In this document: piece after piece, positions 1 through 15,520 of the stretch
Position numbering within the stretch: position 1 is the stretch's first letter
How the letters are laid out: the number at the start of each line of letters is the position of its first letter
Source: Streptomyces sp. 6-11-2
GTDB lineage: Bacteria; Actinomycetota; Actinomycetes; Streptomycetales; Streptomycetaceae
Assembly: GCF_006540305.1 (NCBI RefSeq)
Contig: NZ_BJOR01000001.1
Span: 2,852,001 to 2,916,000 of the forward strand
Length of the DNA stretch: 64,000 bases
Reading direction: 5' to 3'
Program-made: the position numbers and the translations under genes
Notes under the pieces: model-generated
Told to the model about the DNA's origin: nothing
Seen by the model: only the letters and a program-made list of their open reading frames with translations
The model's database searches: none

Positions 1-298
1 CGGGTCGTACGCCCGTGACCCGCTGGATGTCGTCGCGCAGGTCACCCGCCGCCCGGACGACTCCGGGATGGTCGACGGCGCTGACCACGATCGGGGCGCC
101 CACCAGGGAGAACGAGCCCAGCCTCGGCTCACGGGGCGCGAAGGAGACGTAGGCCCCCGGATCCGTCACCCGCGGACCGCCGCCCTCGCCCCCGGCCGCC
201 CACGCGGAACCCGACGCGCCCAAAGCACCCGACGACAGCACCGGCACCGCGGCGAGGCTCGCGCCCAGGACGGCTCTTCGGCTGACGTGCGCAGACAT
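1..298 (-). CDS. Tat-exported GH115-like protein, N-terminus only
   Basis: This is the first 99 codons of a gene that runs off the left edge of the window. The N-terminus has a twin-arginine style signal (SRRAVLGASL) followed by a small-residue stretch ending near ASGSAWA, so export by the Tat route is likely. After the signal, residues about 55-99 read SFSLVGAPIVVS, then DHPGVVRAAGDL and DIQRVTG. This resembles the N-terminal domain of family GH115 (alpha-glucuronidase-type) glycoside hydrolases. The start ATG is preceded by GAGGGG. The signal peptide is directly visible; the family assignment rests on this short segment only, since the catalytic domain lies outside the window. Confidence 0.6.
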   Translation of the reverse strand, partial: MSAHVSRRAVLGASLAAVPVLSSGALGASGSAWAAGGEGGGPRVTDPGAYVSFAPREPRLGSFSLVGAPIVVSAVDHPGVVRAAGDLRDDIQRVTGVRP

Positions 299-416
299 GG
301 CACACCCCTCACACACCTGAATTTGGTCAGTGGCATGACAAATGTTGGAGGAGTGATCTGCGGGGAACCAGGGGTCGCGCACGCCGAATAGTTTCGTAAC
401 AGCCGGAACGCGAAAA

Positions 417-444
417 GGCCCGTACGACGAGCGTCGTACGGGCC
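417..444 (-). terminator. Perfect 12-bp hairpin, terminator-like
   Basis: The arms GGCCCGTACGAC and GTCGTACGGGCC form a perfect 12-bp stem with a 4-nt loop. The stem is almost the same sequence as the tuf terminator hairpin about 215 bp away, so it may be a second, backup terminator. It lies between the tuf end and the GH115-like gene. Confidence 0.6.
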
Positions 445-488
445 CTCGGCGGGCGCCCCGGGGCGCGCGGCGGCAGTTTCGGCCGGGC

Positions 489-614
489 TCAGACCTCGGA
501 ACCGCAGTCGACCGACACGAACAGCTCCGCCGTCGACGTCGCCGTGATCGCCCGCGCGAACCAGACGCTCAGCGTGTCCAGGTCCGCGCACCCGACGATC
601 CGCTCCCGATAAGG
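489..614 (-). pseudogene. Short C-terminal gene remnant, Rpn-type nuclease-like
   Basis: An open frame of about 40 codons on the minus strand ends at TGA (489-491) and reads RERIVGCADLDTLSVW, then FARAITATSTAELF. It has no plausible start codon or ribosome binding site upstream. The pattern (charged lead-in, CADLD, a Trp-containing helix, TSTAELF near the end) resembles the C-terminal tail of streptomycete Rpn/transposase-like recombination-promoting nucleases. I take it as a decayed fragment trapped between the two terminator hairpins. It could instead be chance open sequence. Confidence 0.3.
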
Positions 615-628
615 GGCGGGACACGCGA

Positions 629-662
629 AAGGGCCCGTACGACGGGAGTCGTACGGGCCCTT
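629..662 (-). terminator. tuf/str operon terminator
   Basis: The arms AAGGGCCCGTACGAC and GTCGTACGGGCCCTT form a perfect 15-bp stem with a 4-nt loop, starting about 55 nt after the tuf stop. It is the likely end of the rpsL-rpsG-fusA-tuf transcript. Confidence 0.85.
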
Positions 663-717
663 GTGGTGCTCGCGATGGAGCTACCAGGTCGGGAGACCCT
701 TCAGCAAGCCGGTGAGC

Positions 718-1911
<1,194 letters not shown>

Positions 1912-2084
1912 TGGGTTCCTCCTGTGGAGTGGTTCTGTACGCCTTACTCATCGGCGCCAGGTGATCTTTGCTGGATGGCCCGGATCTCCGGGGCATTCCT
2001 CCGGGTGTGCGGCTGATCGCCGCGAATCCGTGGAATGCCCCGAGAGGCTCCGGAGTCAAGACTAAAGGCTGGAACTCGGGTGAG

Positions 2085-4211
2085 TTACTCGCCCTTGGCC
2101 TTCGCGATGATCTCCTCGGCGACGTTCCGCGGAACCTCGGCGTAGGAGTCGAACTGCATCGAGTAGCTTGCGCGACCCGACGTCTTGCTGCGGAGGTCGC
2201 CGACGTAGCCGAACATCTCCGAGAGGGGCACGAGGCCCTTCACGACACGGGCACCCGCCCGCTCCTCCATGGCCTGGATCTGGCCACGGCGGGAGTTGAT
2301 GTCGCCGATGACCTCACCCATGTAGTCCTCGGGCGTGGTGACCTCGACGGCCATCATCGGCTCGAGCAGCACGGGGCTGGCCTTGCGCGCGGCCTCCTTG
2401 AAGGCCTGCGAACCGGCGATCTTGAACGCGAGCTCGGAGGAGTCGACCTCGTGGTAGCCACCGTCGAGAAGCGTGACGCGGACGCCCGTCATCTCGTAGC
2501 CGGCCAGGATGCCGAACTGCATCGCTTCCTGGGCGCCGGCGTCGACCGAGGGGATGTACTCCTTCGGCACGCGACCACCGGTGACCTTGTTCACGAACTC
2601 GTACGAGGCGTCGCCGCCCTCGATCGGCTCGATCGCGATCTGCACCTTGGCGAACTGGCCGGTACCACCAGTCTGCTTCTTGTGCGTGTAGTCGAGCCGC
2701 TCGACCGCCTTGCGGATGGTCTCGCGGTACGCGACCTGCGGCTTGCCGACGTTGGCCTCGACCTTGAACTCACGGCGCATACGGTCGACCAGCACCTCGA
2801 GGTGCAGCTCGCCCATACCACCGATGATGGTCTGGCCGGTCTCCTCGTCCGAGTGGACCTGGAAGGACGGGTCCTCCTCGGCCAGGCGCTGGATCGCGAC
2901 GCCCAGCTTCTCCTGGTCGCCCTTCGACTTGGGCTCGATGGCGACCTGGATGACCGGCGCCGGGAAGTCCATGGACTCCAGGATGACCGGGGCCTTGTCG
3001 TCGCTCAGCGTCTCACCGGTGGTGGTCTGCTTCAGACCCATGACGGCGACGATGTCGCCGGCGCCCACCGACGGGATCTCCTCACGCTTGTTGGCGTGCA
3101 TGCGGTAGATCTTGCCGATGCGCTCCTTCTTGCCCTTGACGGAGTTCAGCACCTGCGTGCCGGACTCCAGGCGGCCCGAGTAGACCCGGACGAAGGTGAG
3201 CTTGCCGAGGTGCGGGTCGCTCATGATCTTGAACGCGAGCGCGGCCAGCGGCTCGTCCTCGGACGGCTTGCGCTTGATGACCTCTTCCGCGTTGCCCACG
3301 GCGTGGCCCTCGATGGCCTCGACGTCGAGCGGCGTGGGGAGGTAGCGCACGACCGCGTCGAGCAGGGGCTGAACGCCCTTGTTCTTGAACGCGGTGCCAC
3401 AGAACACCGGGGTGATCGTGGTCTCGGTGGCCTTGCCGGACGCGATGGTGATACGACGGATCGCGGTGTGCAGCTGCTCCTCGGTGGGCTCGTTGCCCTC
3501 CAGGTACAGCTCCATGATCTCTTCGTCGTTCTCCGCGACGGCCTCGACCAGCTTGCCGTGCCACTCCTCGGCGGCCTCGGTGTGCGTGGCCGGGATGTCG
3601 ACGACGTCGTACATCTCGCCCTTCGCGGCCTCGGCGGACCACACGAGCGCCTTCATGCGGACCAGGTCCACAACGCCCTTGAAGTCGGCCTCGGCACCGA
3701 TCGGCAGCTGCATGACCAGCGGCTGCGCGCCCAGGCGGTCCTTGATCATGTCGACGCAGCGGTGGAACTCGGCACCGGTGCGGTCGAGCTTGTTCACGAA
3801 GCAGATGCGCGGAACGCCGTAGCGGTCCGCCTGACGCCACACCGTCTCGGACTGGGGCTCGACACCGGCGACGCCGTCGAACACCGTCACGGCACCGTCG
3901 AGCACGCGCAGGGAGCGCTCCACCTCGACGGTGAAGTCGACGTGACCCGGCGTGTCGATGATGTTGATCGTGTGGTCGACGTTGTCCAGCGGCCAGTGAC
4001 AGGTGGTGGCAGCAGAGGTGATCGTGATGCCACGCTCCTGCTCCTGCTCCATCCAGTCCATCGTGGCGGAACCCTCGTGGGTCTCACCGATCTTGTAGGA
4101 CACACCGGTGTAGAACAGGATCCGCTCGGTGGTGGTCGTCTTGCCCGCGTCGATGTGGGCCATGATCCCGATGTTGCGGACATGGGCCAGGTCAAGTGAA
4201 GTGGTAGCCAT
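2085..4211 (-). CDS. fusA: Elongation factor G
   Basis: EF-G, 708 residues. It is the GTPase that moves tRNAs and mRNA through the ribosome after peptide transfer and that acts in ribosome recycling. The P-loop [13 protein letters not shown] is near residues 17-29, the DTPGHVDF switch II and NKLD motifs follow, and the C-terminal domains IV-V ([18 protein letters not shown]) are complete. It sits 39 nt after rpsG in the order rpsL-rpsG-fusA-tuf. Nothing unusual is visible in the sequence. Confidence 0.98.
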   Translation of the reverse strand: MATTSLDLAHVRNIGIMAHIDAGKTTTTERILFYTGVSYKIGETHEGSATMDWMEQEQERGITITSAATTCHWPLDNVDHTINIIDTPGHVDFTVEVERSLRVLDGAVTVFDGVAGVEPQSETVWRQADRYGVPRICFVNKLDRTGAEFHRCVDMIKDRLGAQPLVMQLPIGAEADFKGVVDLVRMKALVWSAEAAKGEMYDVVDIPATHTEAAEEWHGKLVEAVAENDEEIMELYLEGNEPTEEQLHTAIRRITIASGKATETTITPVFCGTAFKNKGVQPLLDAVVRYLPTPLDVEAIEGHAVGNAEEVIKRKPSEDEPLAALAFKIMSDPHLGKLTFVRVYSGRLESGTQVLNSVKGKKERIGKIYRMHANKREEIPSVGAGDIVAVMGLKQTTTGETLSDDKAPVILESMDFPAPVIQVAIEPKSKGDQEKLGVAIQRLAEEDPSFQVHSDEETGQTIIGGMGELHLEVLVDRMRREFKVEANVGKPQVAYRETIRKAVERLDYTHKKQTGGTGQFAKVQIAIEPIEGGDASYEFVNKVTGGRVPKEYIPSVDAGAQEAMQFGILAGYEMTGVRVTLLDGGYHEVDSSELAFKIAGSQAFKEAARKASPVLLEPMMAVEVTTPEDYMGEVIGDINSRRGQIQAMEERAGARVVKGLVPLSEMFGYVGDLRSKTSGRASYSMQFDSYAEVPRNVAEEIIAKAKGE

Positions 4212-4250
4212 AAGGCTTCAGTCTTCTCTCGGTTCTCGATGGGGTAGCGA

Positions 4251-4721
4251 CTACCAGCGGTAGTGCGCGAAGGCCTTGTTGGACTCGGCCATCTTGTGCG
4301 TGTCCTCGCGCTTCTTCACAGCGGCACCAAGGCCGTTGGAGGCGTCGAGGAGCTCGTTGAGCAGACGCTCGGTCATGGTCTTCTCGCGACGGGCGCGGGA
4401 GTAACCGACCAGCCAGCGCAGCGCCAGGGTGTTGGCGCGGCCGGGCTTGACCTCGATCGGCACCTGGTAGGTGGCGCCACCGACACGGCGGGACTTGACC
4501 TCGAGGGTCGGCTTGATGTTCTCGAGAGCGCGCTTCAGCGTGATGATCGGGTCGTTGCCGGTCTTCTCGCGCAGGCCCTCCATGGCGCCGTAGACAATGC
4601 GCTCGGCGGTGGAGCGCTTGCCGTTCAGCAGCACCTTGTTGATCAGGGAGGTCACCAGAGGAGAGCCGTAGACCGGGTCGATGATGACCGGGCGCTTCGG
4701 GGCGGGGCCCTTACGAGGCAT
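4251..4721 (-). CDS. rpsG: 30S ribosomal protein S7
   Basis: S7, 156 residues, starting [10 protein letters not shown]. It is a primary 16S rRNA binding protein that nucleates assembly of the 30S head and lines the E site. Conserved segments such as [11 protein letters not shown] and RALRWLV-type sequence (here [13 protein letters not shown]) are present. Its ATG lies 2 nt after the rpsL stop, which implies translational coupling in the str operon. Confidence 0.98.
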   Translation of the reverse strand: MPRKGPAPKRPVIIDPVYGSPLVTSLINKVLLNGKRSTAERIVYGAMEGLREKTGNDPIITLKRALENIKPTLEVKSRRVGGATYQVPIEVKPGRANTLALRWLVGYSRARREKTMTERLLNELLDASNGLGAAVKKREDTHKMAESNKAFAHYRW

Positions 4722-4723
4722 TC

Positions 4724-5095
4724 TTACTTCTCCTTCTTGGCGCCGTAACGGCTGCGAGCCTGCTTGCGGTTCTTGACACCCTGGGTGTCGAGCGAACCGC
4801 GGATGATCTTGTAGCGAACACCCGGCAGGTCCTTCACACGGCCGCCGCGCACGAGCACGATGGAGTGCTCCTGCAGGTTGTGTCCCTCACCCGGAATGTA
4901 AGCCGTGACCTCGATGCCGCTGGTCAGACGCACACGCGCGACCTTACGGAGGGCCGAGTTCGGCTTCTTCGGAGTGGTCGTGAACACACGCGTGCAGACG
5001 CCGCGGCGCTGGGGCGAACCCTCGAGTGCGGGCGTCTTGTTCTTTTCGACCTTGTCCTGCCGGCCCTTGCGGACCAGCTGCTGGATCGTAGGCAC
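4724..5095 (-). CDS. rpsL: 30S ribosomal protein S12
   Basis: S12, 123 residues, located at the decoding centre. I chose the GTG at 5093-5095 (product begins [12 protein letters not shown]) because it gives the family length and has GGAG upstream; longer in-frame starts would add an unrelated extension. The streptomycin-relevant positions are wild type: Lys43 in TTPKKPNS and Lys88 in GRVKDLPG. A streptomycin-sensitive, non-hyperaccurate ribosome is therefore expected as far as S12 is concerned. It is the first gene of the str operon, read from the promoter at 5292-5320. Confidence 0.97.
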   Translation of the reverse strand: MPTIQQLVRKGRQDKVEKNKTPALEGSPQRRGVCTRVFTTTPKKPNSALRKVARVRLTSGIEVTAYIPGEGHNLQEHSIVLVRGGRVKDLPGVRYKIIRGSLDTQGVKNRKQARSRYGAKKEK

Positions 5096-5291
5096 TACTT
5101 CTCCGGTTTCTGTGTGCCGATGGGTACAGCTAACCTGGAACTTCGCCGACCCACGCGGTCGGGTGTGTCGAATCCCGCTGACTCCCACCGCAAGGCAGAA
5201 AGAGACGCAGATCACGGTGGCCGTTCAGCAGCTCCCGGTGCGGTTTGAAGGCACGCACGAAAGCCAGGGCACACCCCAGGCACAAGGTCTG

Positions 5292-5320
5292 AGCGTACCT
5301 ACCTCATTCGCTGTGGTCAA
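5292..5320 (-). promoter_or_regulatory. Predicted vegetative promoter of the str operon
   Basis: On the minus strand TTGACC (-35) and TACGCT (-10) are separated by exactly 17 nt, a good match to the streptomycete HrdB-type consensus. Transcription would start near 5285, giving an untranslated leader of about 190 nt before rpsL. The spacing and hexamers are seen directly; promoter activity is inferred. Confidence 0.65.
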
Positions 5321-5429
5321 AACAAATGGGCCCCGCCCGCCGCGTCCCGCGGGGCTTGTCAAGCCCCGGCTCAGCGGGCGATCTTCGAATCCACGGAATG
5401 TGATCTTCGGACACCGGAATCCGCCCAGG

Positions 5430-6002
5430 TCATCCCGACCCCGCGATCCCGGCCACGATGAGCACGGTCAGGAACACCGCCCAGCCCGCGACGGACAGCC
5501 AGCCCAGGACCAGCCCGGCCAGCGCAAGGCCGTCACCGCCCTCCCCGTTGCGGCGCATCTCCGCGCGGGCGGCGTGTCCCAGGACCACCGCGGGCAGGCC
5601 CGTCAGACCGGCCGTCATCAGCGTGAGCACACCGCAGACCAGGGAGCCGACCGCCTTGCCGTTGGTGGGCGGCGGGACCGCCGCCGGCAGGAACGTGGAC
5701 GGCACGACCGGTGCCGCCGCCGAGGTGAGCGGCACCGGACCCTGTGGCAGGTCCGCCACCAGCAGCGCCAGCTCCCCGACCGTACGGGCCTGGTACGCCC
5801 GTGCGACGCGCTGGTCGAGTTCCCGCTCGTCCAGGCGGCCCTCGCTGAAGCCCGCCCTGAGCACGTCCACGGCCCGTTCGCGGTCGGCGTGGGACGCCAG
5901 CATCGAGGGACTCCCCTGGCCCTGCCACGGCTGCGGAACCCCCTGTCCCCGCTGCCAGGGCTGCATGGGCTGCCACGACGGATGTGACGGTTGATACGAC
6001 AC
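5430..6002 (-). CDS. DUF1707/DUF4190 membrane protein
   Basis: A 190-residue protein between the str and rpoBC operons. The GTG start (VSYQPSHPSW) is chosen because GGGGGAGG lies 5 nt upstream. Residues 1-33 are rich in Gln, Pro and Trp. Residues about 34-86 match DUF1707 (ASHADRERAVDVLR, then ERELDQRV and TVGELALLVADLP), a short actinobacterial domain usually joined to membrane segments. The C-terminal part (about 110-190) has two hydrophobic segments in a DUF4190-like arrangement (VLGHAARAEMRR between them). The function is not known. No signal peptide is seen; the soluble domain probably faces the cytoplasm. Confidence 0.8.
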   Translation of the reverse strand: MSYQPSHPSWQPMQPWQRGQGVPQPWQGQGSPSMLASHADRERAVDVLRAGFSEGRLDERELDQRVARAYQARTVGELALLVADLPQGPVPLTSAAAPVVPSTFLPAAVPPPTNGKAVGSLVCGVLTLMTAGLTGLPAVVLGHAARAEMRRNGEGGDGLALAGLVLGWLSVAGWAVFLTVLIVAGIAGSG

Positions 6003-6044
6003 TGGGACCTCCCCCGGACCACGTGTGTCTCTCCATGATGCGCC

Positions 6045-6079
6045 AAGGGCGGCCATCCCGTTACGGGATGGCCGCCCTT
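6045..6079 (-). terminator. rpoBC terminator
   Basis: The arms AAGGGCGGCCATCCCG and CGGGATGGCCGCCCTT form a perfect 16-bp stem with a TTA loop, starting 24 nt after the rpoC stop. It separates rpoBC from the downstream DUF1707 gene on the same strand. Confidence 0.88.
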
Positions 6080-6102
6080 CAGCGCGTCATGCAGCCGCTC
6101 GC

Positions 6103-10002
<3,900 letters not shown>

Positions 10003-10098
10003 TATGCGTCAATCCCTCTCAGGGTCGTAAGTCTGTGGTCTGAAACGGGGGCCTGGGGGTCGGCGGGCTTCCTGGTCAGGACGCCCGCCGGACTCCCG

Positions 10099-13000
10099 TC
10101 AGACCTCTTCGACGCTGCTCGGCTCGCGCCGGGACAGGTCGATGCCGAGCTCCTCCGCAGCGCGGAAGACATCCTCGTCGGTGTCGCGCATCTCGATGGA
10201 CATACCGTCGCTGGACAGCACCTCCACGTTCAGGCACAGGGACTGCATCTCCTTGATGAGCACCTTGAAGGACTCGGGGATGCCGGGCTCGGGGATGTTC
10301 TCGCCCTTGACGATGGCCTCGTAGACCTTCACGCGGCCGGTGACGTCGTCGGACTTGATGGTCAGCAGCTCCTGGAGGGCGTAGGCGGCGCCGTAGGCCT
10401 CGAGGGCCCACACCTCCATCTCGCCGAAGCGCTGGCCACCGAACTGGGCCTTACCACCCAGCGGCTGCTGGGTGATCATCGAGTACGGACCGGTCGAACG
10501 GGCGTGCAGCTTGTCGTCGACCAGGTGGTGCAGCTTCAGGATGTACATGTAGCCGACCGAGATCGGGTCCGGGAACGGCTCACCGCTACGGCCGTCGAAC
10601 AGCTGCGCCTTGCCGGACGGGAGGACCATGCGGTCGCCGTCGCGGTTCGGGATGGTGTGCTGGAGCAGACCCGCCAGCTCGTCCTCACGGGCACCGTCGA
10701 AGACCGGGGTGGCCACGTTGGTGCCGGGGGCGACCTGGTCGGCGCCGATGGCCTGGAGCCGCTCCGCCCACTCGTCCGCGAGGCCGGAGACGTCCCAGCC
10801 GCGGCTGGCGAGCCAGCCGAGGTGGATCTCCAGGACCTGTCCCGGGTTCATTCGGGACGGCACACCCAGCGGGTTGAGGATGATGTCGACCGGGGTGCCG
10901 TCCTCCAGGAACGGCATGTCCTCGATCGGCAGGATCTTCGAGATGACGCCCTTGTTGCCGTGACGGCCGGCGAGCTTGTCACCGTCGGTGATCTTGCGCT
11001 TCTGCGCGACGTAGACGCGGACCAGCTGGTTCACGCCCGGCGGCAGCTCGTCGCCCTCCTCGCGGTCGAAGACGCGCACGCCGATGACCTTGCCGGTCTC
11101 GCCGTGCGGCACCTTCAGCGAGGTGTCACGGACCTCACGGGCCTTCTCACCGAAGATCGCGCGCAGCAGGCGCTCCTCGGGGGTCAGCTCGGTCTCGCCC
11201 TTCGGGGTCACCTTGCCGACGAGGATGTCGCCGGCGATGACCTCGGCGCCGATGCGGATGATGCCGCGCTCGTCGAGGTCGGCGAGGACCTCCTCGGAGA
11301 CGTTCGGAATGTCCCGGGTGATCTCCTCGGGGCCGAGCTTGGTGTCACGGGCGTCGACCTCGTGCTCCTCGATGTGGATCGAGGAGAGGACGTCGTCCTG
11401 GACGAGGCGCTGCGACAGGATGATCGCGTCCTCGTAGTTGTGACCCTCCCACGGCATGAACGCAACCAGCAGGTTCTTGCCGAGCGCCATCTCGCCGTTC
11501 TGGGTGGCCGGGCCGTCGGCGAGGACCTGGCCCTCGACGACGCGGTCGCCCTCGTTGACGATGACCTTCTGGTTGACCGAGGTGCCCTGGTTGGATCGGG
11601 CGAACTTGGCCAGGCGGTACGTGATGTACGTGCCGTCGTCGTTGGTCGTGGTGATGTAGTCGGCGGAGATCTCCTGGACCACACCGGCCTTCTCGGCCTT
11701 GACGACGTCGCCGGCGTCGACGGCGGAGCGGTACTCCATGCCGGTGCCGACGAGCGGGGACTCCGACTTGATGAGCGGAACGGCCTGGCGCATCATGTTC
11801 GCGCCCATGAGGGCACGGTTGGCGTCGTCGTGCTCGAGGAACGGGATCATGGCGGTCGCGACCGACACCATCTGGCGCGGCGAGACGTCCATGTAGTCGA
11901 CGTCCTCGGGGCTGACGTAGTCGACCTCGCCGCCACGGCGGCGGACCAGCACGCGGGCCTCGGCGAAGCGCAGGTCGTCCGCCAGGGTGGCGTTGGCCTG
12001 AGCGATGACGAAGCGGTCCTCCTCGTCGGCGGTCAGGTAGTCGACCTCGTCGGTGACCTGGCCGTCGTTGACCTTGCGGTACGGGGTCTCGACGAACCCG
12101 AACGCGTTGACCCGGCCGTAGGAGGCGAGCGAGCCGATCAGGCCGATGTTCGGGCCTTCCGGCGTCTCGATCGGGCACATGCGGCCGTAGTGCGAGGGGT
12201 GCACGTCACGGACCTCGAAGCCGGCCCGCTCACGGGAGAGACCACCCGGGCCAAGGGCCGACAGGCGGCGCTTGTGGGTGAGACCCGACAGCGGGTTGTT
12301 CTGGTCCATGAACTGCGACAACTGGCTGGTGCCGAAGAACTCCTTGATGGAGGCGACGACCGGCCGGATGTTGATCAGGGTCTGCGGCGTGATCGCCTCG
12401 ACGTCCTGCGTGGTCATGCGCTCGCGGACGACGCGCTCCATACGGGCCAGACCGGTGCGGACCTGGTTCTGGATGAGCTCGCCCACGCTGCGCAGACGGC
12501 GGTTGCCGAAGTGGTCGATGTCGTCGGTCTCGACGACGATCGTCTGACCGCTGTCGCCGACCGTCTCGATCTCGCCCGCGTGCAGCTTCACCAGGTACTT
12601 GATCGTCGAGATGACGTCCTCGACGGTCAGGACGCCGGCGTCCAGCGGAGCGTCCGCACCCAGCTTCTTGTTGACCTTGTAGCGGCCGACCTTGGCGAGG
12701 TCGTAGCGCTTGGGGTTGAAGTACAGGTTCTCGAGCAGCGTCTGCGCGGCCTCACGCGTGGGGGGCTCGCCCGGGCGCAGCTTGCGGTAGATGTCCAGCA
12801 GCGCGTCGTCCTGGCCCTGGGTGTGGTCCTTCTCCAGGGTGGCGCGCATCGACTCGTAGTCGCCGAACTCCTCGAGGATCTGCTCGTTGGTCCAGCCGAG
12901 CGCCTTCAGCAGGACGGTGACCGACTGCTTGCGCTTGCGGTCGATACGGACACCGACCATGTCGCGCTTGTCGATCTCCATCTCCAGCCAGGCACCCCGG

Positions 13001-13584
13001 GAGGGGATGATCTTGGCGGAGAAGATGTCCTTGTCGGACGTCTTGTCGATGGAGGAGTCGAAGTAGACGCCGGGGGAACGGACCAGCTGGGACACCACGA
13101 CACGCTCGGTGCCGTTGATGACGAAAGTGCCCTTGTTCGTCATGAGCGGGAAGTCGCCCATGAAGACGGTCTGGGACTTGATCTCGCCGGTCTCGTTGTT
13201 GGTGAACTCGGCCGTGACGAAGAGCGGGGCCGCGTACGTGAAGTCGCGCTCCTTGCACTCGTCGATCGAGTTCTTGGGCGGCTCGAAGCGGTGGTCGCGG
13301 AACGTCAGCGACATCGACCCGGAGAAGTCCTCGATCGGGGAGATCTCCTCGAAGATCTCCTCGAGGCCGGACTTGGTGGGGACGTCCTGACCGGACTCCA
13401 GAGCGTCCTCGACGCGAGCCTTCCAGGCGTCGTTGCCGAGCAGCCAGTCGAAGCTCTCGGTTTGCAGCGCGAGAAGGTTCGGAACCTCGAGGGGCTCCTT
13501 GATCTTTGCAAAGGAGATGCGCAGCGGGGCGGTGCTGGCGCCGTTGTTCGTATTCGCGGTCGAGGCGTTGCGCGAGGCGGCCAA
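10099..13584 (-). CDS. rpoB: RNA polymerase beta subunit
   Basis: Beta, 1161 residues. I place the start at TTG (13582-13584, product [14 protein letters not shown]) with GGAAGG upstream; this gives the length I recall for S. coelicolor RpoB. An ATG 10 codons upstream is possible but has a weaker site. The rifampicin cluster reads [15 protein letters not shown], then [13 protein letters not shown], all wild-type residues, so rifampicin sensitivity is expected. The gene is separated from rplL by about 610 bp that hold a promoter and a hairpin, so rpoBC expression is partly independent of rplJL. Confidence 0.97.
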   Translation of the reverse strand: MAASRNASTANTNNGASTAPLRISFAKIKEPLEVPNLLALQTESFDWLLGNDAWKARVEDALESGQDVPTKSGLEEIFEEISPIEDFSGSMSLTFRDHRFEPPKNSIDECKERDFTYAAPLFVTAEFTNNETGEIKSQTVFMGDFPLMTNKGTFVINGTERVVVSQLVRSPGVYFDSSIDKTSDKDIFSAKIIPSRGAWLEMEIDKRDMVGVRIDRKRKQSVTVLLKALGWTNEQILEEFGDYESMRATLEKDHTQGQDDALLDIYRKLRPGEPPTREAAQTLLENLYFNPKRYDLAKVGRYKVNKKLGADAPLDAGVLTVEDVISTIKYLVKLHAGEIETVGDSGQTIVVETDDIDHFGNRRLRSVGELIQNQVRTGLARMERVVRERMTTQDVEAITPQTLINIRPVVASIKEFFGTSQLSQFMDQNNPLSGLTHKRRLSALGPGGLSRERAGFEVRDVHPSHYGRMCPIETPEGPNIGLIGSLASYGRVNAFGFVETPYRKVNDGQVTDEVDYLTADEEDRFVIAQANATLADDLRFAEARVLVRRRGGEVDYVSPEDVDYMDVSPRQMVSVATAMIPFLEHDDANRALMGANMMRQAVPLIKSESPLVGTGMEYRSAVDAGDVVKAEKAGVVQEISADYITTTNDDGTYITYRLAKFARSNQGTSVNQKVIVNEGDRVVEGQVLADGPATQNGEMALGKNLLVAFMPWEGHNYEDAIILSQRLVQDDVLSSIHIEEHEVDARDTKLGPEEITRDIPNVSEEVLADLDERGIIRIGAEVIAGDILVGKVTPKGETELTPEERLLRAIFGEKAREVRDTSLKVPHGETGKVIGVRVFDREEGDELPPGVNQLVRVYVAQKRKITDGDKLAGRHGNKGVISKILPIEDMPFLEDGTPVDIILNPLGVPSRMNPGQVLEIHLGWLASRGWDVSGLADEWAERLQAIGADQVAPGTNVATPVFDGAREDELAGLLQHTIPNRDGDRMVLPSGKAQLFDGRSGEPFPDPISVGYMYILKLHHLVDDKLHARSTGPYSMITQQPLGGKAQFGGQRFGEMEVWALEAYGAAYALQELLTIKSDDVTGRVKVYEAIVKGENIPEPGIPESFKVLIKEMQSLCLNVEVLSSDGMSIEMRDTDEDVFRAAEELGIDLSRREPSSVEEV

Positions 13585-13766
13585 GAGGGGGTCCTTCCGA
13601 GGGCTCGGACTCACTACGCGCGTACCGGCCCCCCGCCGCTACTTGAGGACAGGTCGTCCTGATCGGGCCGAAAGGCCAGGTCAAGGATGATCTGGTCGTC
13701 GTTGCTGAGGCGAGGGCATGCCCCTGGTGACGGGCAGGGGACAGCTAACAGGCAGCGCAAAGGGTC

Positions 13767-13795
13767 AGTGTAGCCACATGGCACACTGATGTCCA
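13767..13795 (-). promoter_or_regulatory. Predicted rpoB promoter
   Basis: On the minus strand TGGACA and TACACT are spaced by 17 nt, a good vegetative (HrdB-like) promoter. The start point would be near 13,760, leaving a leader of about 175 nt before the TTG start of rpoB. The rest of the 13,585-14,194 gap shows no gene; an upstream TTGACA at about 13,820 has no matching -10. Confidence 0.6.
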
Positions 13796-14086
13796 GTGCG
13801 GGTTTTTTGAGACCCTCGTAGTTGTCAACGTCTGCGGCCTACCTGCCCTCAACGCACCCTGATACTGCCCTCTTCGTCGCCGATCCATGCCTCGGATTCG
13901 GATCCTTGTTGGCGACGCGTCCTGAGAATTGCGCGCTGCGTGCGGTTCGTCAAGGCCTCCCATGGCCAAACCGGATGCTGCCATCGTCACTTGCAGCCCG
14001 CCGCCGGAGCTCTGGAGGCACGACGAAGATCACCATACCCCTCCCTGCCGCGGGCGCAAGGCAGCCGACACCGGCCCCCTCGAACG

Positions 14087-14124
14087 CCGAAGAGCGACCA
14101 CCCGGATGGATGATCGCTCCTCGG
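14087..14124 (-). terminator. rplL-rpoB intergenic hairpin, terminator or processing site
   Basis: The arms CCGAAGAGCGA and TCGCTCCTCGG (one mismatch, 16-nt loop) begin about 70 nt after the rplL stop. There is no clear T tract. In other bacteria the rplL-rpoB gap holds an attenuator and an RNase processing hairpin; this structure is in the right place for either role. Confidence 0.5.
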
Positions 14125-14194
14125 TGCGTTCGCGTTACAGCCCCAGGGGGGCCGTGTTCAGCGCGCGGGAGTCCTTGGCGGACCCGTGAAGGTC

Positions 14195-14578
14195 TTACTT
14201 GACCTCGACGGAGGCACCGGCGCCCTTGAGGGCCTCGGCGGCCTTGTCCGCGGCCTCCTTGTTGACCTTCTCGAGGACGGGCTTCGGGGCACCGTCGACC
14301 AGGTCCTTGGCCTCCTTCAGGCCCAGGGAGGTCAGCTCGCGCACGACCTTGATGACCTGGATCTTCTTGTCGCCGGCGCCGGCGAGGATGACGTCGAACT
14401 CGTCCTTCTCCTCAGCGGCCTCGGCAACCGGGGCGCCCGGGCCGGCCATCATGACCGGGGCGGCCGCGGCGGCGGTGACGTCGAACTTCTCCTCGAACGC
14501 CTTCACGAACTCGGAGAGCTCGATGAGGGTCATCTCCTCGAACTGCGCGAGCAGGTCTTCCTGGCTGAGCTTCGCCAT
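14195..14578 (-). CDS. rplL: 50S ribosomal protein L7/L12
   Basis: L7/L12, 127 residues. The ATG at 14,576-14,578 ([12 protein letters not shown]) is preceded by GGAAGGA. It has the N-terminal dimerisation domain (about 1-35), an Ala/Pro-rich hinge (about 36-55) and the C-terminal factor-binding domain ([17 protein letters not shown], then [15 protein letters not shown]). It forms the ribosomal stalk on L10 and recruits EF-Tu and EF-G. It follows rplJ with a gap of about 117 nt. Confidence 0.97.
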   Translation of the reverse strand: MAKLSQEDLLAQFEEMTLIELSEFVKAFEEKFDVTAAAAAPVMMAGPGAPVAEAAEEKDEFDVILAGAGDKKIQVIKVVRELTSLGLKEAKDLVDGAPKPVLEKVNKEAADKAAEALKGAGASVEVK

Positions 14579-14695
14579 GGTGGCGGTCCTTCCACTCAAA
14601 TCGGCAGGTGCCGGATGTACTGGGTAAGGCGGGCGTACGTCGGCCCGCTGCGACCCTCGCCGCGTCAAACGGCTCGGATCAGAAAGCGAGCCGAG

Positions 14696-15226
14696 TTACT
14701 CGGCACCGCCCTGCTCGTCCTGCTTGGCGCGCAGCGCGTCCACGGTGCGGACGAGCTTCGACGGCAGCGCCTGGAAGACGGAGGCAGCCTGGGACTGCTT
14801 CCCCTTGAAGGCACCGGCCAGCTTGGAGAGCAGAACCTCGCGGGACTCGAGGTCCGCAAGCTTCTTGATCTCGTCGGCGGACAGCGCCTTGCCGTCAAGG
14901 ACACCGCCCTTGATGACGAGATTCGGGTTGTCCTTGGCGAAGTCACGGAGACCCTTCGCCGACTCCACCGGGTCACCGGTGACGAAGGCGACGGCCGTCG
15001 GACCAGCGAAGAGCTGGTCGTCCAGCGTGATCCCGGCCTCGTTGGCCGCAATCTTGGTCAGCGTGTTCTTCACCACGGCGTACTGGGCGTTCTCACCGAG
15101 CGACCGGCGCAGCGTCTTGAGCTGCGCCACGGTGAGACCGCGGTACTCGGTCAGCACGGCGGCGTTGGAGCTGCGGAACTTGTCCGTCAGCTCCGCAACC
15201 GCGGCAGCCTTGTCGGGCCTCGCCAT
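14696..15226 (-). CDS. rplJ: 50S ribosomal protein L10
   Basis: L10, 176 residues, the stalk base protein that binds 23S rRNA and carries L7/L12 dimers. The ATG at 15,224-15,226 ([13 protein letters not shown]) is chosen because it gives the family length and lies after GGAAGGAGG; an extension upstream would be the untranslated leader. The core [12 protein letters not shown] and the C-terminal L12-binding helix are present. L10 usually represses its own operon by binding the leader, and a candidate leader structure is seen at 15,294-15,318. Confidence 0.96.
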   Translation of the reverse strand: MARPDKAAAVAELTDKFRSSNAAVLTEYRGLTVAQLKTLRRSLGENAQYAVVKNTLTKIAANEAGITLDDQLFAGPTAVAFVTGDPVESAKGLRDFAKDNPNLVIKGGVLDGKALSADEIKKLADLESREVLLSKLAGAFKGKQSQAASVFQALPSKLVRTVDALRAKQDEQGGAE

Positions 15227-15293
15227 AGAGCCTCGGCCTCCTTCCGGGTGATTCGGACCGCGCGGACCCGAAGGAGGACTGGGGAAAACGAAA

Positions 15294-15318
15294 CGCCCCG
15301 GCGCAGGCGCACGGGGCG
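15294..15318 (-). promoter_or_regulatory. rplJ leader hairpin with T-rich tail, possible attenuator
   Basis: On the minus strand CGCCCCG pairs with CGGGGCG and is followed at once by TTTCGTTTTCC, a terminator-like shape about 70 nt before the rplJ start. A second small hairpin (GCACACG with CGTGTGC) lies just upstream, at about 15,340-15,360. This is where L10-responsive leaders occur in other bacteria. The hairpin and T-rich tail are seen; the regulatory role is inferred. Confidence 0.45.
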
Positions 15319-15520
15319 GACTCGACCGGGTGCACACACGGGGATCGACGTGTGCTCCGGGAGTTCTTCCACAGTCACCTGCGCGGGTCGTCCGCAGTTC
15401 AGCGGATCCTTCGGCCACCGCACCCTCGTACGAGTGCACGGCAACGACCAGCGGTCTTTGGCTTCTGTGGGAGCGTACGGGAAGGGGTCACCGCAAAGCA
15501 AATCGCCTCAGGAGCGCGGC

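Noticed and set aside
166..624. A 152-codon minus-strand frame through both hairpins
   Set aside because: It crosses two strong terminators and overlaps the GH115-like start in another frame; the composition is Arg/Gly-rich noise.
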